From Agrypnia vestita (lineage: Eukaryota > Arthropoda > Insecta > Trichoptera > Phryganeidae): a DNA stretch of 64,000 nucleotides. Positions 32,195-44,720 of the stretch are shown here, piece by piece. The position numbers and the translations under genes are program-made. The stretch covers positions 1 through 64,000 of the forward strand of contig JADDOH010002105.1 in assembly GCA_016648135.1 (NCBI GenBank), read 5' to 3'. Every line of letters begins with the position of its first letter. The first letter of the stretch is position 1. The notes under the pieces are model-generated. The model was given only the letters and a program-made list of their open reading frames with translations, ran no database searches and was not told where the DNA came from.

Positions 32195-32720
32195 AAGGTA
32201 AATTGTAGAAGTCAAAGACGGAGACGAAGCTATTTATATGAGACAAGTGTATGGAAAAGTCTTTTATACAATGGTCTAGTACTTACAACGTGTATGCGCT
32301 GGCTTAAGTGATCAATAATAATAAAAAAATTCGTAAAAAACTCAAGGACGCTTTACATTAACATTGTTTAGTCCTACACTAGTATTTAATTTAATCGAAA
32401 AGATTTTAGAAAAAGGTGCGTTTTAAGTCTTTCTTTAAACACTGTTTCTGATGCACTGTTTCCGTATTACGGAGGGAAAAGAGTTCCACGCCTTTGGGCC
32501 TGCCATCGCAAATGCCCTTCACTAAACTCTGGTAGTGGATGGTCGGTTCTACAACTCTTCCTGCAGCTGAAGTAGTGGCTGACCTCAGAGTTTCGCGTCT
32601 ACTATTTAAGTCATCTGGGATGCAGACGTCTTGACCCTACATAATGTAACAATTACCAACTCCATCGCAAGAATATCCACACATTATCAAATTTTTGAAA
32701 ATTGTTATTAATTGTCAAGC
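32195..32720 (+). repeat. GTCTC-hairpin repeat (family C) interrupted by a LINE
   Basis: The 5' part (GAGACGAAGCTATTTATATG, ATGCGCTGGCTTAAGTGATC) stops at about 32311 and the 3' part (CTACATAATGTAACAATTAC, CAACTCCATCGCAAG, ACATTATCAAATTTTTGAAA) resumes at about 32637. The order agrees with the intact copy at 46690, so the LINE at 32312-32636 inserted here. Confidence 0.8.
32312..32636 (-). pseudogene. LINE ORF2 C-terminus nested in a repeat
   Basis: On the - strand: DVCIPDDLNSRRETLRSATT, then AFAMAGPKAWNSFPSVIRK, then after a frameshift ASETVFKERLKTHLFLKSF. (F/S)-A-x-x-(G/A)-P-x-x-WNSLP-x-x-IR followed by FK-x-x-LKT-x-LF is the hallmark C-terminus of CR1/L2/Jockey-like LINEs. It ends in CTTGAGTTTTTTACG and an AAT-rich tail. 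Frameshifted and 5'-truncated, so inactive. Confidence 0.85.
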
Positions 32721-32819
32721 ATAATGTCTAAATTAAAATGAATATGTATGCCTAACGTCCTAAATTACCATTTATAAAAGTTGAGATTCTGGACATCGTG
32801 TCTGGCAGAAATTTTTTAA

Positions 32820-33000
32820 ACTACATGTAAAAAGGGCATTAGAGAATCAGGTGGACCCATGAACAGCAAGTTTTGTACGAGGAACCAGACATCGTCCAAG
32901 CCGGACGTGTTCCAATCATGCTTCCTCTAAGGTACCTTCATGCGGTGCAGCACCACCACTCGGCGAAGATCTCGAAAAATGTGGTGCAGTGTAGAAAAAT
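32820..33000 (+). other. Possible RT-tail remnant
   Basis: The + frame VLYEEPDIVQAGRVPIM faintly recalls the EPDIV-x-x-x-K-x-x-RLRW block of some insect LINEs. Too short and divergent to assign. Confidence 0.15.
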
Positions 33001-33146
33001 ATGCTAGAAAATTTGGTGTTCACGACTGGGAGACTTATCTGTGAATCAACGGCGAAAACTCCCTATTTGATTGAGAAGGGAAATATCCTCTGAATCATAG
33101 TCAGAATGATGATATTGCAAAATAAATAAAACATTGTCATTTTCAG

Positions 33147-33223
33147 AATTCGACTCTAAAACAGTTTTGAACATGACAGGAGACATTTACGAATATGCGA
33201 ACTTGTACCCAATATTTTTGCCT
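33147..33223 (+). CDS. Candidate internal exon, unknown
   Basis: CATTTTCAG ends at 33146 and CCT followed by GTGAGT starts an intron at 33224. The 77 bp between are open in one frame (FDSKTVLNMTGDIYEYANLY, then PIFLP). Both splice sites fit consensus, but such pairs arise by chance in AT-rich DNA and no protein is recognised. Confidence 0.15.
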
Positions 33224-34239
33224 GTGAGTTTATTGCCCATTGAATGTTGCTTATTGCTTCGACAATTGACCTTGGTCATGACTGAAATGTGCGCCTTAAA
33301 CATTATCGCTGCGTAAAATTTTCGCCATCCAATATGGAAAAATATACCCCGTTGTATATTTTATTTTGAATGCATCCAAGTGTTAACTTTATATTCACAT
33401 AAATTTAATTACTAAATTAAAACACTAATAAAAGTTACTATGATAGTTTCGGTACGATAAGATAATAGAGAGTAGATCTCGGATGGTTAAACAATTTCTA
33501 TAGTTATCTTTTCCGATTCTTATAAATTTCTTTTTTCAGTAACTGGTAAATCAAATTGCCCTCCATGAGAGTCTCTGAAATTTCTTCAAGGTATTTTTTC
33601 GATTATCATCGGTTGTATCTTTTTTTAAAGTCAATTTAACTAGCACAAATATGTTTATATACATTCATGACACGTGTACATGCAAGATACTTGTCTCTGA
33701 GATGGGTCTCGATACACATAAGGATTGTGCATAGTTGGGCACGGGATGAACTCTGATAGGTACATATACCTCATTTAACGATAAATTTCTAAGACGAGCC
33801 ATCAAAATACTGACCTATAATGATAAGTCATTAAGACCGGCCATCAAAATCTCACTCACACCCTTGATATATTAAAAATAATAGCACGATTAATTAGTTT
33901 CCAATGTAAATTATTTATTTTTTCCTGGAATACTTGCTTAAAGGAGGGCAGAGAATTTAACTTACGATAGTAAAAGTAATGAATTTCAGTATAATTTTTA
34001 CTTAACGGAGGTACTGCCATTTATAATTGGTAAAACTATACTCGTGACAAAATATTAATCCTTGGTGTTTAGTAAAAGGTTTGTCTAAAGAGTTTCTTAT
34101 ATTTACTTTCATAAATATAAAATTGTAATAAGGCTATAAACGTTTTCTTGGTCTCTTCCTTTATTTTTTAAAACTGTGTTCCCCGTGCATATCTGTCTTG
34201 GACACCTTCCAGAAGTTTTCTGTAGGTGTCTGCATTCGC

Positions 34240-34285
34240 CTTCTCTTTCCCCCCCCCTCTCTCTCTCTCTTTCTCTTTCTCAACT
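34240..34285 (+). repeat. C-rich and CT microsatellite
   Basis: TTCCCCCCCCTCTCTCTCTC continuing as CT and CTTT repeats. Confidence 0.9.
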
Positions 34286-35483
34286 GCACAGGTCTTACTT
34301 TCGTACAGCAGACATGGTATATATTTCTAAAGTTGGCAGTAATTTATCATTAGCTAGTTTAACTACCCGAGACTTGGATTACTGTGTATATTAATATCAA
34401 GATAATTGCTAGAAAGAAAAGTGCAAAACTAAATCAATTAATCACAAATTATTCAACTATTTTTTTCAAGTGTTCTTTAAAAACATTCGTCACAATACTG
34501 TTACTGTTGCTACCTGAAAAACGTTACATTGGCCTAGAAAACACGGATGAATCTGAGCGAATTTCGTGACATCTTCAGAAAAATATCTGCTTTATAATTA
34601 AGACGAGCTGTTCTTACCCGGCGTTGTCCGGGTATAGGATTTAGCCAAAAATGAATTTGTGGGGGGAACAAATGTTCCCGTGTTTTGCAAAGTCAAAAAA
34701 TATGAGTCAAATAAGTCAAACGGTGTAGATTTGTATGGAAAATTACGCGTAGATTTTTAGTAATATTTTATCAATTTGTGTTTAACCCTAACATATAGAT
34801 ATATGTCGTCGTGGAATTTATAGAACTTGTTGAGTTCTACAACTTTTCTATATAAAGTATTTAAATATCTCTTACCGTTAAGGCGGCGTTCGTAAAAAAC
34901 GCATAGCTCGATCATTTTTTCGTCGACTTTATTTATTTATATATTTATTGCAAAGCCATTTTGTTTTAATGGGATAATTTATAGCCTATGTTCATTCCGA
35001 AGGTTCATTCTAAATATTGGTGAAAGAATTTTTGAAATCGGATGAGTAGTTTTACATCCAAACTTACAATATTACCTAGTATACTTATACCTTTACTTCT
35101 TTATAATATTACCTAGTATAGATAGATAAAATTCTTGGAGAAAACCGAGCGCTCCTGTTTTGAATTTGGTTATAGTTTTGAACGATTTTCAGTTATCTGT
35201 TTCCTCCGCTCCGTCGGATGAGACTTCATCTCCGGTGGGAGCGCAGTCTCCCCGACGAACTTCGCTCCTCGCCACCGGCGTCTGGTTTTTATCATCCTCG
35301 CTGGATCTGCGCTCCGTGCCCCCGGACTACATTTACAGTTGCTAGTCCAGCCGAAAAATCCGCGTGTATTATTTTATCAGGCTGTGCGATAATTTTGCAA
35401 ATAAAGAAAAAGTATTTGCGGACATGTTGCGGTAAAAGCTGTAACATAAATTTACGAGGCGGTTTTGAAAAGAGATAAGATGT

Positions 35484-35599
35484 GGGGTATAAAAGCAGAG
35501 GCAGCAATATTAAAAAAATTGAATGCAGTTTTCAAGGATTACTAATTTATAATGTACTGAATTCGAGATGGATATTTGCTGCCATTACTTTTATACCCC
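35484..35599. mobile_element. GGGGTATAAAAG MITE (family G), complete copy
   Basis: 116 bp. Left end GGGGTATAAAAGCAGAGGCA, GCAATATT; the right end is the complement of GGGGTATAAAAGTAATGGCA, GCAAATAT. The interior GGATTACTAATTTATAATGT, ACTGAATTCGA is shared with 17536. No coding. Confidence 0.8.
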
Positions 35600-35621
35600 A
35601 AAACTGTTGTAAAATCAAGAT

Positions 35622-35830
35622 ATATTATAGATGTCTCATAGAGACAAAGCTATTTTTATATGGGAAAGTAGGTATGGAAGTCGTTTTAGTAGGTATAGAG
35701 TTCATAGGGCATACGACATATCGTGCGGCTGGCTTAAGTGATCACTTTACACAATTTAACGTTCACCAATTCCATTCATGATATACTAGCACATTTATAT
35801 AATTTTTGGAAGCTGTATAAATTTTTAACT
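35622..35830 (+). repeat. GTCTC-hairpin repeat (family C), long copy
   Basis: Starts AGATATATTATAGATGTCTC with signature GTCTCATAGAGAC at 35633-35645, then AAAGTAGGTATGGAAGTCG, GCGGCTGGCTTAAGTGATCA, TTTAACGTTCACCAATTCCA, TTTATATAATTTTTGG. The 5' start is shared with the - strand copy near 62800, so it is probably the true family end. Confidence 0.85.
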
Positions 35831-36124
35831 TGCATACCTTGTTTCGTGTGTGAGTTGTATTTTTACTACCTCCACCTGTAGTCGAAAAATTTGGTAATCC
35901 CCATAAACCAGTACAGATTCGCCGTTGGTAATGATATGTATATATGACATTTTTTCCGAATTATTAACATTACACTAGAAAACGCCTGAAAAATGTTAAA
36001 ATTTTTATCTCCTTTCTCGACCAGTTTTTATATATTCAGAATATTTTGAGTAGTTATATTCAAAATTTTCATTAACACAATCCTGGATTTTATTGATACC
36101 CAGGGGGGCATCATTAATCAGGAT

Positions 36125-36196
36125 ATATTATATAATATATCTTAGACTACCGATGTCCCCTGGGATATATATAATATATCTTAGACTACCGATGAC
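36125..36196 (+). repeat. Short tandem duplication
   Basis: ATAATATATCTTAGACTACC then GATG occurs twice, near 36130 and 36170. Confidence 0.85.
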
Positions 36197-36199
36197 CAC

Positions 36200-38687
36200 A
36201 GTGAAACCCATTATTGTGTACTTGAATTTTTTTTACCATACTCTAAATAATCTGAAATGTCATAAAAATTATCCATCGTTCGCTTATATGTTCCCATAAC
36301 ATACGTAACGTGCTTGAAAATGAATTATGTTCCCTATACTGAAAACATTTTTTAAAAAACATTACAAAAACTCGGTTAAATAATTAATGTATAAACTCTA
36401 AAAGATGACTCGTAAAAATACATAGTATGTAATAGCATTGGCAAAATATCTAAGAGTTGACATAATATACTATTTATTGACAAATTTTTTTATTGTTTTA
36501 TTTACTTGAGAACAATCACATTAATATTTAAATATGTAATATAATAACATGTCTTATTAGAAATTAACCTACCTACATTAAAAGAAAATGGCATTCTACA
36601 TTCGGCCATGACTGATGACGGCCGATATGATGAAGCTAGTATATGTTTTTTTATTTTTACAATTTAATAAATTATACATAGATTTGTTTAGTGTTAATTT
36701 AGTTTATGAATATGAAATAAAATAATATTGATTACATATTAATAACAATAATAACTCTGGCGATACCCTTACTCATCTGAAACTTGTAAGTGAAGAAAAT
36801 AAATATTGATTTAAAGTGAGCAGTATATTTTATATAATTTATATAATGGATAACCACCAAGAAAATTTCAAAAATGATTTAATTATTATTATCAATCTAC
36901 TTAATTCAGTTTTATTTTAAACAAAAACATACTACGCGCGATGTACATATCCAATAGTATGCGGCAACTGACGTTATGTGCGTTGTTGCATTACTGTCTA
37001 GAGTGAAGCGGTCATATAACGTTGTCTCTTTCTCGCATAGATAGCGATAACGCATACGTTGATGCGTATCGGTTAACAATATATTCTTGAAATGTCACGA
37101 CCATTATACGACAATCATTCAACCTTATCCTGGTTACTCTTAAAGTCTTATTATGTGTTTAAAGAACCCATGGCTATTGGTTAAAAAAAATCATATAAAA
37201 GATAGGCTACTGAAGTGAAGAGCGAATGTCGTTACGTTTATAGGTCTGCCTATTGAAGTCGAGCCGCAGACAAAGGGTTGTAAAATGTTATGTTGCATTG
37301 TAGACCGGTAGATGGAAAGCGGGGGAATTCCTTAGAGTACGAATCGGCACAAGAAAATTAATCTACTGTAGGCACGCAGGAGCGTCAATAGTACATGATA
37401 CTGATTGAATGATTAGTATTATAGAGGACGCTTGTCGGGAGAGACCTGCTCGCCTTGATTCGATTGTGTTAAGCACAATCGACGTAATATCTAAAGAAAT
37501 AAATATAATTAGTGGATATTTACTTAAATGTAAAAAGTGCTACGCTTTTTTTCCCTTCAGCGCAATATCAAAAGTAAAAGTTTCCCACGTCAAGTAATGA
37601 AAAGTAAAAAAAATTCCAAGTCAAGATATCATTCCTGCCCTATGTATACACTTCTTAATAGAGCAATGTAAAATAAACAATCTGTGTTGTAAATTTTACC
37701 TTGTGAAAGTGTACGGTTAATGCGTCCAACGAAATAAATTACATTGCTGTTTTTTTCGTTATTTAAAAAAAGCTAATAAAAATATGTATTAGTTATTATT
37801 ACTAGATTTTAATTTTATAATTATAAACTTATGTTCACATTTAATTACGATGCGGTTACGAGTGCAAAAAGCTTACATACAAGTTTAAAAATTTATGAAA
37901 AAGAAAAATATTACATAATTTCAAAGCCGACTCTATGGTATTATGCCGTAATTTTGATGCCGGCGAAGATATGGCTACTAAATATAATTTTCATACATAA
38001 CTCCAGTAAGTTAACTACATTAACTCCATAAGTCCAAAAATAATTAATTGTTTATAAGTAATATTCACTCGTTCTCCAATACATTTTTTTTAAACAACGT
38101 AAAATATTAATTTAAACTTTGATTCAATTAAGTCGCGCGCTAAGTGTGTCCACAAACGGGATCCTATACCAGAGGCTAATTGTCCCATTCAAGAGAATCA
38201 AGTGTTGTTTTAATGTATTTATCTTCTTAAAAACTTAAAAAGATACGCGGCTGTAAATTTGATAACAATCCGAAAATTTCCCGTTAGATGTGGGCACAGT
38301 ACAATCTGAATTATAAAAATCGGTCACGAAGATATAAAAATAATTTATAAAATAATAATACAAAATCGATCAGAATTCGTATAGCGTAAAATTAGCCTTA
38401 GTCAAAAAAAAAAAACCAACCCTCAGTACCGCCTCGAATATACGCAAAGTGCGCTCGGACATCACAGGCGGCATCTGACGAACCTGGGTCAAGTATGAAT
38501 TTGGATTTCGTTGCTGATGAGCACGCAAGGGTAAACTTGTGTTGATTTGACATTTGAAAGATGTTTTTAAATAATATAAAAGCCTTATCTATGCTACTTC
38601 TCATATCACTACCCCGTATTCAATCAATGTATGTAAGTTGTGAATTAATTGAACGATTTAATTATTTTTTTATTTAATTTAAATATA
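36200..38687. other. AT-rich DNA without recognisable features
   Basis: No repeat family or gene recognised in 2.5 kb. Frames at 37409-37597 and 37831-38031 are uninformative. One of the longest quiet stretches in the window. Confidence 0.45.
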
Positions 38688-39620
38688 GAGGGTGAAACAG
38701 AGCTAGTCCACAATACTTTGCAGGTCGATTTCTACCTTGATTATGAGTTGAAAATGATTAAGCAACTGTGACCTAATATATCAATCGTTATGGAAACATT
38801 AGGGAAGTAAGTGACTTCAAAATTTGCGTTTTTTTAAAAATATATTTGACTTATTTTTTGCAAAATGTTAAACTATCATAACAGTAACTTACATCAATTA
38901 TGAAAAATTCGTTCGTTTCAATGCGCGTCAAATAAAATGATAAAAAATGAGATGATGAGAAAAGATGAAAATATAATTTTTGGTCTCGAATTTTTCATAA
39001 TCATTATAAGTTAAGTTATTGGAAGAAAGCGAGAATGAGAAATTTAAAACACTAGTACAACATGAATATACGACAAGACAAATAACGAATAAGAAACTAT
39101 AAATAAAAAAAAACAATTATTACGGAGACAAGACCAAATAATGCGTTTTACCAAAATTATTCAACAAAATACCGGATAGAATAAAAAATGTAACGGGACA
39201 AAAAATATAGAAAAAACCCTAAAGAGATACTACGGTGAATTGTGAAGTGAATACTTAAAAGCATAAAAGTTTTAATACTATATATTTTTTTATACTATAT
39301 TATGTTTTATACTATATTATAATTTAAGGAAAATTAATTAAGGATATATACATATACTGTAGTGAAATCCTTGCGTTTAAACTGTAAATACAGTTTTGCA
39401 AGAGGTAAAAATAAAATGGCAACAATAAAAAAAGGAACTGTAATTATTGTTCAACGATCTGCAAAAAAATAATTCAGAAATATTAAAAAAAATGTAACTT
39501 TGATATTGCTTATCTCCATAACTATTGATATTAGGTCTTGGTTGCTTGTACATTTTCGACTCATAATCAAGGCAAGTAATCCACCTGTAAAGTATTGTGG
39601 AGTAGCTCTTTTACACCCTG
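38688..39620. mobile_element. Palindromic MITE family A, interrupted copy
   Basis: Left end GAGGGTGAAACAGAGCTAGT, CCACAATACTTTGCAGGT; right end the complement of CAGGGTGTAAAAGAGCTACT. Both arms are complete, but the right arm is broken after AAGTTAAGTTATTGG at about 39018 and resumes with CTGTAATTATTGTTCAACG at about 39440. The 420 bp between are a LINE fragment. Confidence 0.85.
39019..39440 (+). pseudogene. LINE ORF2 C-terminus nested in the MITE
   Basis: The + strand frame LPKLFNKIPDRIKNVTGQKI followed by KKPLKR-type remnants fits the (Y/F)P-K-L-(Y/F)N-K-(L/I)P-x-x-IK-N end of Jockey-type ORF2. It is followed by an AT-rich 3' UTR and ends in AAAATAAAATGGCAACAATA, AAAAAA. 5'-truncated. Confidence 0.6.
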
Positions 39621-39699
39621 CAACATTGCTTGATTAAACACGATTGATTTTTTTTAGTGTCCTACGCTTCCTATTTTTAATTTTTTTTAAAAATATAAT

Positions 39700-40060
39700 T
39701 TTAACTTTTCAGTCGTTACTTTTTTACGCAACGCCGTGTACTTCCAACAGATAGTGTTTTTACATGTTATCCATCGTTGTTATTACGTTCTGTGTATCAG
39801 TTGCTTTGCGCAGTTAATAACACATCGCGATAACTTGGCGCGCGTATCTCGCGGAGCTATTTTTTTCCTTAATCTCTCCGGGCAGCGTGTCTGCTGACGA
39901 CGGCGTATCTCGGCGCGACATGACCTATGCCAATATTTTTTCTGCCTTATCTTTGGACACATCATTATCTTGCGATGTCGACAGCGAGCCGTTTTAATTA
40001 AACGAGTATTATTGATTCGTTTTGCGTGTCGTACGAAGTTCACATTTCTTTATTTCATTT
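39700..40060. promoter_or_regulatory. GC-richer unique island, possible regulatory element
   Basis: Raised CpG (GCGCGCGTATCTCGCGGAGC, ACGACGGCGTATCTCGGCGCG) followed by CCGTTTTAATTAAACGAG, a near-palindromic homeodomain-type TTAATTAAA site, and TATTATTGATTCG. The - strand frame at 39783-40043 is arginine-rich and not protein-like. Regulatory function is an inference. Confidence 0.25.
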
Positions 40061-40739
40061 TTACGAACTGGTTCGCAGAGAATTCGCCGCCCGACTATCA
40101 GGTTCTTGCAGAATAAATAAACAATTAAGTTGTTCTTGTCCGTGTTGCCCAATTAAAAAAAAAGTTTTTTCGTTCTTTTAGAACAAAACTAACAATCTTT
40201 GTACATACATAATATACAGAATGATAAACCACAATGTTACCTCTTATAAGACGATAGTTTTCAATGAAATTACTGGAAATTTTATTGCAAATTGATCGAT
40301 GGACACATTCACCATAAGTGCCTGTCTATGGTTAGATTAACTCTATCTTTTACATTTTTAAGACTAAAAAAAGTACAAATATTTTTAAAGAACATTTGCA
40401 GCAATTTTTTTTTTATGTTCAGGTATTGAAAAAAAACGCATATTTTATAAGAACCGTGTATGTATATATATAGATATGCAAAAATTCTCTAGTCGTTGAA
40501 GTCATACCACAGCGTCTTCAGGAGAGTGCCTTCTCGCCACGGGGTCAAGGATGTAAATTATCCGTTTATATCAAACGACCGTAAACGTTAAATTTTTAGT
40601 TATTTTTTTATGTCTATAATTTTAATTTCTATAATTCAACAAACTAATTTTTTTATTCTTAACTTCATCAATCTGTTATTTAATGTATTCCCCATTTTAA
40701 TGTCTCCTGTCAATCTCCACTCCACCTCCTTCCAAAGAA

Positions 40740-40870
40740 CGAGGCCACGCCCCCACCCGACATTTGATTCCTTTACATGATTAATTTATGTAACAGTATT
40801 GTGTTATTGGGCGTTCGTCCCGATGGAGATACAGCGGTATTAAAACCGGTCGACGATAAATATAATAAAT
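40740..40870 (+). repeat. Dispersed repeat, copy 2 of a pair
   Basis: CCACGCCCCCACCCGACATT, GGGCGTTCGTCCCGATGG, AGATACAGCGGTATTAAAAC, CGGTCGACG; same blocks as 6826-6950. Confidence 0.55.
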
Positions 40871-42149
40871 GTTTCACAAATTTTGTCAGATTTTCGAAAT
40901 CAATAATTATGTCCAACCACGAATTTAACATCTATAGAGGTACACATCAAAAAGTAAATTTTTCCGCTGCGAATGTTCGCAATGATGTCGAAAAACATTG
41001 ACTGTTTTTTAAAAGAAGTAATGGTTTCGGAATGGAAAAAGTAGACGTTATCTAACCACAGATAGATACCTACTGATGGTGTTTGCGTCCAGCGATCGCG
41101 GTGTTTTTAAGAAGTAGAAAAGGGTTTGTTACCGATAATTTTATTTCAAATTATCGGCTTATAACAGATAACATTACATACACCGTCTCGATGAAATTCA
41201 AGGTGAATTTATTTATAATACAGATATTATAAATAAGGCACCCACTTTTAGACGGTAAAGTCGTGAATAATAAAAGAGCTTTTTTATCAATATTTTTATC
41301 AATATCAATCAATATTTTAATAAAAACGATATCAGTATTGCTTTTATTAATAAAATAAGTACACCATGATAAATGAGAATGCGGCTGGCAATTGAAGCCG
41401 TATATTGGATTAGGTTACGCCCTCTTTCCGAATGCGTTTGTGCGCAGATTAGTGCAAACCTATTCTTACCGTGGTCATACTTTAGTTGGTTTTATGAATT
41501 GCTGGTGCCTGTGTTTTGCATACGGTCCTAAGGAATAACTACACACAATTTGAACTGGAAGCTATTAAAATTAATTGGGATTGGATTATATGGTTGAACA
41601 ATTTTATTGTAGCTCGTTGTCTAGTGCAGTGCTTCTTAACCGGGCGCCAGCGCCCCTTTGCGGGCGTTTTGGAGATCTGGTGGGGAGTTGTTAAATTTTT
41701 AGCACTTAGGGGGCGCTGCGAGTGGGCATTGTGTCAATATAGAAAAATAAGCTCATTCACATGCCATGCAAATTGATACACTTTTACACTTTCTTTAGGC
41801 ACTTTGATTTTTTAATTTCTTTTAAATAAACTACACTTTTACGCACAAAAATTTAAACTGAGACATAATATTCAACATCTTTTTTAAAATAATATTTTGT
41901 GTATGTGATAGTAATATGACATATAAGGCAATAAATACATAATGTTTTTAAAAATAATAACTTTTTTTATTCACACTTCTCATCATTTTTTATTTGTAGT
42001 AGGAAATTCATTGCATAAAATACAAGCGTCTGGCTTAATTTGAAAATAGTACGAATATTTATATATAAAAAGGACAGCACGTAGTACATGCATACAAATA
42101 TTATATTTAATTACATAATATAAATATATAATAATGCGTGCACCTCTTA
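40871..42149. other. Mostly AT-rich unique DNA
   Basis: A GC-richer patch at about 41630-41750 (GGGCGCCAGCGCCCCTTTGC) contains the palindrome GGGCGCCAGCGCCC. It is crossed by an unrecognised + frame (41516-41776). Confidence 0.4.
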
Positions 42150-42620
42150 CGTGCTACTATTTATTTATTTTATTTATTTATTTAATATTCATGGAAGACC
42201 AACAGCACAACAAAGAAGCATAGAAAACATTGATAAAATATAGATGGCCAATTACAGGTCTGCACATTTAGAAATATGTTAGTAATGATAAATATTTATG
42301 AATTAAACTAAGGCATGTTAAAAATTATGCAACAAGAAAGAATAAAAAATTTAAACAAAACAAAAAGAAACTTAATTATTAGCAGAAAAACACAGGCATT
42401 TTAAAAAATAATACAAAAAGAATGAACAAGAGAAAAAGAGACCTAATTATTAAGTAGCAAAAAAATTCTGCACTCAAAATATTTTTTAAAACTTAGGCAT
42501 GTTAAGAATTATATAAAAAGAAAGAATAACAAAAGAAAAAGATACTTAATTATTAGCAGAAAAACTATCATGTATATATTTTTATTGCATTGTGAACTGA
42601 AATAGGTAATAAATATTTAG
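42150..42620 (-). mobile_element. LINE-like 3' end followed by degenerate tandem repeats
   Basis: On the - strand TGTGCTGTTGGTCTTCCATG, then AAATAAAT repeats at 42190-42160, is the form of Jockey-type 3' ends. To its right AAGAAAC/GAC/TAC-TTAATTATTAGCAG blocks repeat three times with 90-110 bp spacing (about 42370, 42448, 42540). Confidence 0.45.
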
Positions 42621-43504
42621 GAATATAAAAAAACTGGAGAGAAGGTGTTAAATATATAAAGTATATACATAGGTAGTATGTGTGTGTTCGTGATTCGTGG
42701 ACCTATATTGACTGATTCAGAAAGAGAGAAGAATAGAAAATACGTGTATGAAAATATATATAGGTACATATGTCTTGTTTGCACTTTACATTTGATATTA
42801 CTTTATTTTGGAACATTGTATGTGAGTAAAAAAAAATTTGGAAGTCTATAATTTTATCATAATTATTAAAAGCTGTTGTTCTATTAATTGTAGTGATTTT
42901 AAAAGCGTTGCATTTTGCGGCTATTGGAAAAAATATTGAGTCGACACGTATTCCGTGTACGCGTCTTATATTATAAAAAAATAAAATTACCATCAATCTG
43001 CGTAATGTAATGCATAGTCCAATAAAAACATCTTCTTTCCAAATTTTGAAATGCATTTATATCGGGTTAGTAGTGGCCATCTGAGGGGAGTGTTGCATAC
43101 GTTTTGTGCAGGATCCTAAAAAGTAATTATGCAAAAATTGTTGATGACCAGTCGGTGTAAGAGTTTACGGAGAATAGACAGACATTGGGTTTTATACGAG
43201 TGTATACAGATTTGTACATCCTGCGTCTTATCCCTTACTCCCCGCCTCGTGCCGCTGAGAACACGATGAGTCCTTTATGCTCGGTAACGCGATACACCGT
43301 GGAAGGCCTCTCGCGCTGACTGGCTCCTTATGGAAGCTGCTTATATCGTATCAGTGTCCGTGCGTTTCACAAGATCACAAAACATACATATTGCGACGTT
43401 TTTTTTTTAACTATTCAAACTTTATAAAATGCTCTGGATTTGCAAAACAGTTTTACGGAAAGGATTACCCACCCTTCATGCAGTATTTTTATTAGGTATT
43501 TTTT

Positions 43505-43705
43505 TTTTTTTAAATTTTTAAAAAAAAAATAGAGATGCGAACACGGAATACGTGTCACATCAATATTCGTACTATTTTCAAACTAAGCTAAACGCTTGTG
43601 CTATGAAAATAGGACTAACTTGCTGATCTGGAGTGAGATTCGAACCCGCGACCTTTGGATCATGAGGCGAGAGTCCTAACCACAAGACCAACAAGCTACT
43701 ATTTA
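43505..43705 (-). mobile_element. SINE S1, tRNA-derived, most complete copy
   Basis: On the - strand: AGTAGCTTGTTGGTCTTGTG, GTTAGGAC (A box, complement of 43673-43690), CTCTCGCCTCATGATCC, B box GGGTTCGAATCT (complement of 43636-43647), then a body with AGCACAAGCGTTTAGCTTAG and an end TTCGCATCTCTATTTTTTTT. The tRNA-like head is about 70 bases. Pol III boxes are intact. Confidence 0.88.
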
Positions 43706-43769
43706 TTAACAATTTTCGCCCTGATTTGGACTTTTACATCATAAAAAAAGCATAGCTATCTAAGTCTTA

Positions 43770-44101
43770 TTTTTTGTCTTATCTAAAACTTATTTTTTGC
43801 AAAACTTTGAATTATCACAATAACTTTTATTCTGAAAAATTCATTCGTTCCAATACAAGTCAAATAAAATGTATTGAATTATTTTACTTGTATTGAAGCG
43901 AATAAAATGTTCATAATCGATATAAATCACTGTAACGATAGTTGAACGTTTCGCAAATAATAAAAAAGAAATTAATGTTTCGATACCGCATATCTCCAAA
44001 ACTATTGGCATTATGCAATGCTTTCTTTAACATTTTCGGCTCGTAATAAAGGCAGTAAGTAATCCACCCACAAAGTATTGTGGACTAGCTGTTACACCCT
44101 G
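43770..44101. mobile_element. Palindromic MITE family A, left end missing
   Basis: Inner left arm, short centre and complete right arm ending CACAAAGTATTGTGGACTAG, CTGTTACACCCTG, then TA. It begins 65 bp right of the SINE. Confidence 0.85.
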
Positions 44102-44104
44102 TAA

Positions 44105-44470
44105 ATAAATAAATAATTTGCAAACCGCACGAAGCTGTTTTCAGGCAATATATTCCACGGCGCTCGCCGACGGATATGATTTACGACTCGAATCGAATAA
44201 ACTCTCGATTTTCTCTTCATTTTGCATACTTGGCAGCGCTCCTGCGTTTTTGCCTCTGATGGGGCACCGCCGCGCGCGGTCTGCTCTCCCCCGCCGTGGG
44301 AGAAGAAACTTCCCGTCCGACGAACGCCAGCATTTTTCTTTCATCTTTTTGTACTTCAAAGCCGAAATAAATCGCCCGCGGGCCGTCTCCGCCGCAAGAT
44401 GCGCATTTTTTATTGTTTCTTCTCAAAACGCAGTCGGGAATTCGATTAATATTATCCGTCGTCCGTAACC
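44105..44470. promoter_or_regulatory. CpG-rich island
   Basis: About 360 bp of high GC. Overlapping frames are open on both strands (+ 44118-44468 and 44222-44449; - 44141-44359), typical of non-coding CpG-rich DNA; none is recognised. Contains CGCCGCGCGCGGTCTGC and a purine-rich GGGAGAAGAAACTTCCCG that can fold back on itself. Confidence 0.35.
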
Positions 44471-44554
44471 TGGTCGGTGGCCCACTCTGCCATAATTATC
44501 CGCTTGGTACTGAATGTGGGCACTATTTATTATTATTTATGGTAAATTCTAAAG

Positions 44555-44720
44555 GTAAGTCTCACAGAGACGAATTTATATGAGAAAGTATGTATGTAAG
44601 TCGTTTTTGGAAGTCTTATCAGGGCTCACGATCTGTCATTGACTGTTTTAAGTGATCATTGCACCGGTTTCACCCATGATCGACCTCTTATATATCAAAT
44701 TTGGAAAGTTGTAAACAACT
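44555..44720 (+). repeat. GTCTC-hairpin repeat (family C)
   Basis: Signature GTCTCACAGAGAC at 44559-44571, then GAGAAAGTATGTATGTAAGT, TTTTAAGTGATCATTGCACC, ATATCAAATTTGGAAAGTTG. Confidence 0.8.

Noticed and set aside
34176..34394. 72-codon + strand frame
   Set aside because: Contains translated CT microsatellite (Ser/Leu/Pro runs); no gene support.
43620..43705. Functional tRNA gene
   Set aside because: A and B boxes are present but the anticodon and acceptor stems do not pair, and the same head occurs with a common tail in three copies, so it is a SINE.
44118..44468. 116-codon frame in a CpG island
   Set aside because: Several overlapping frames are open on both strands; no recognised domain.
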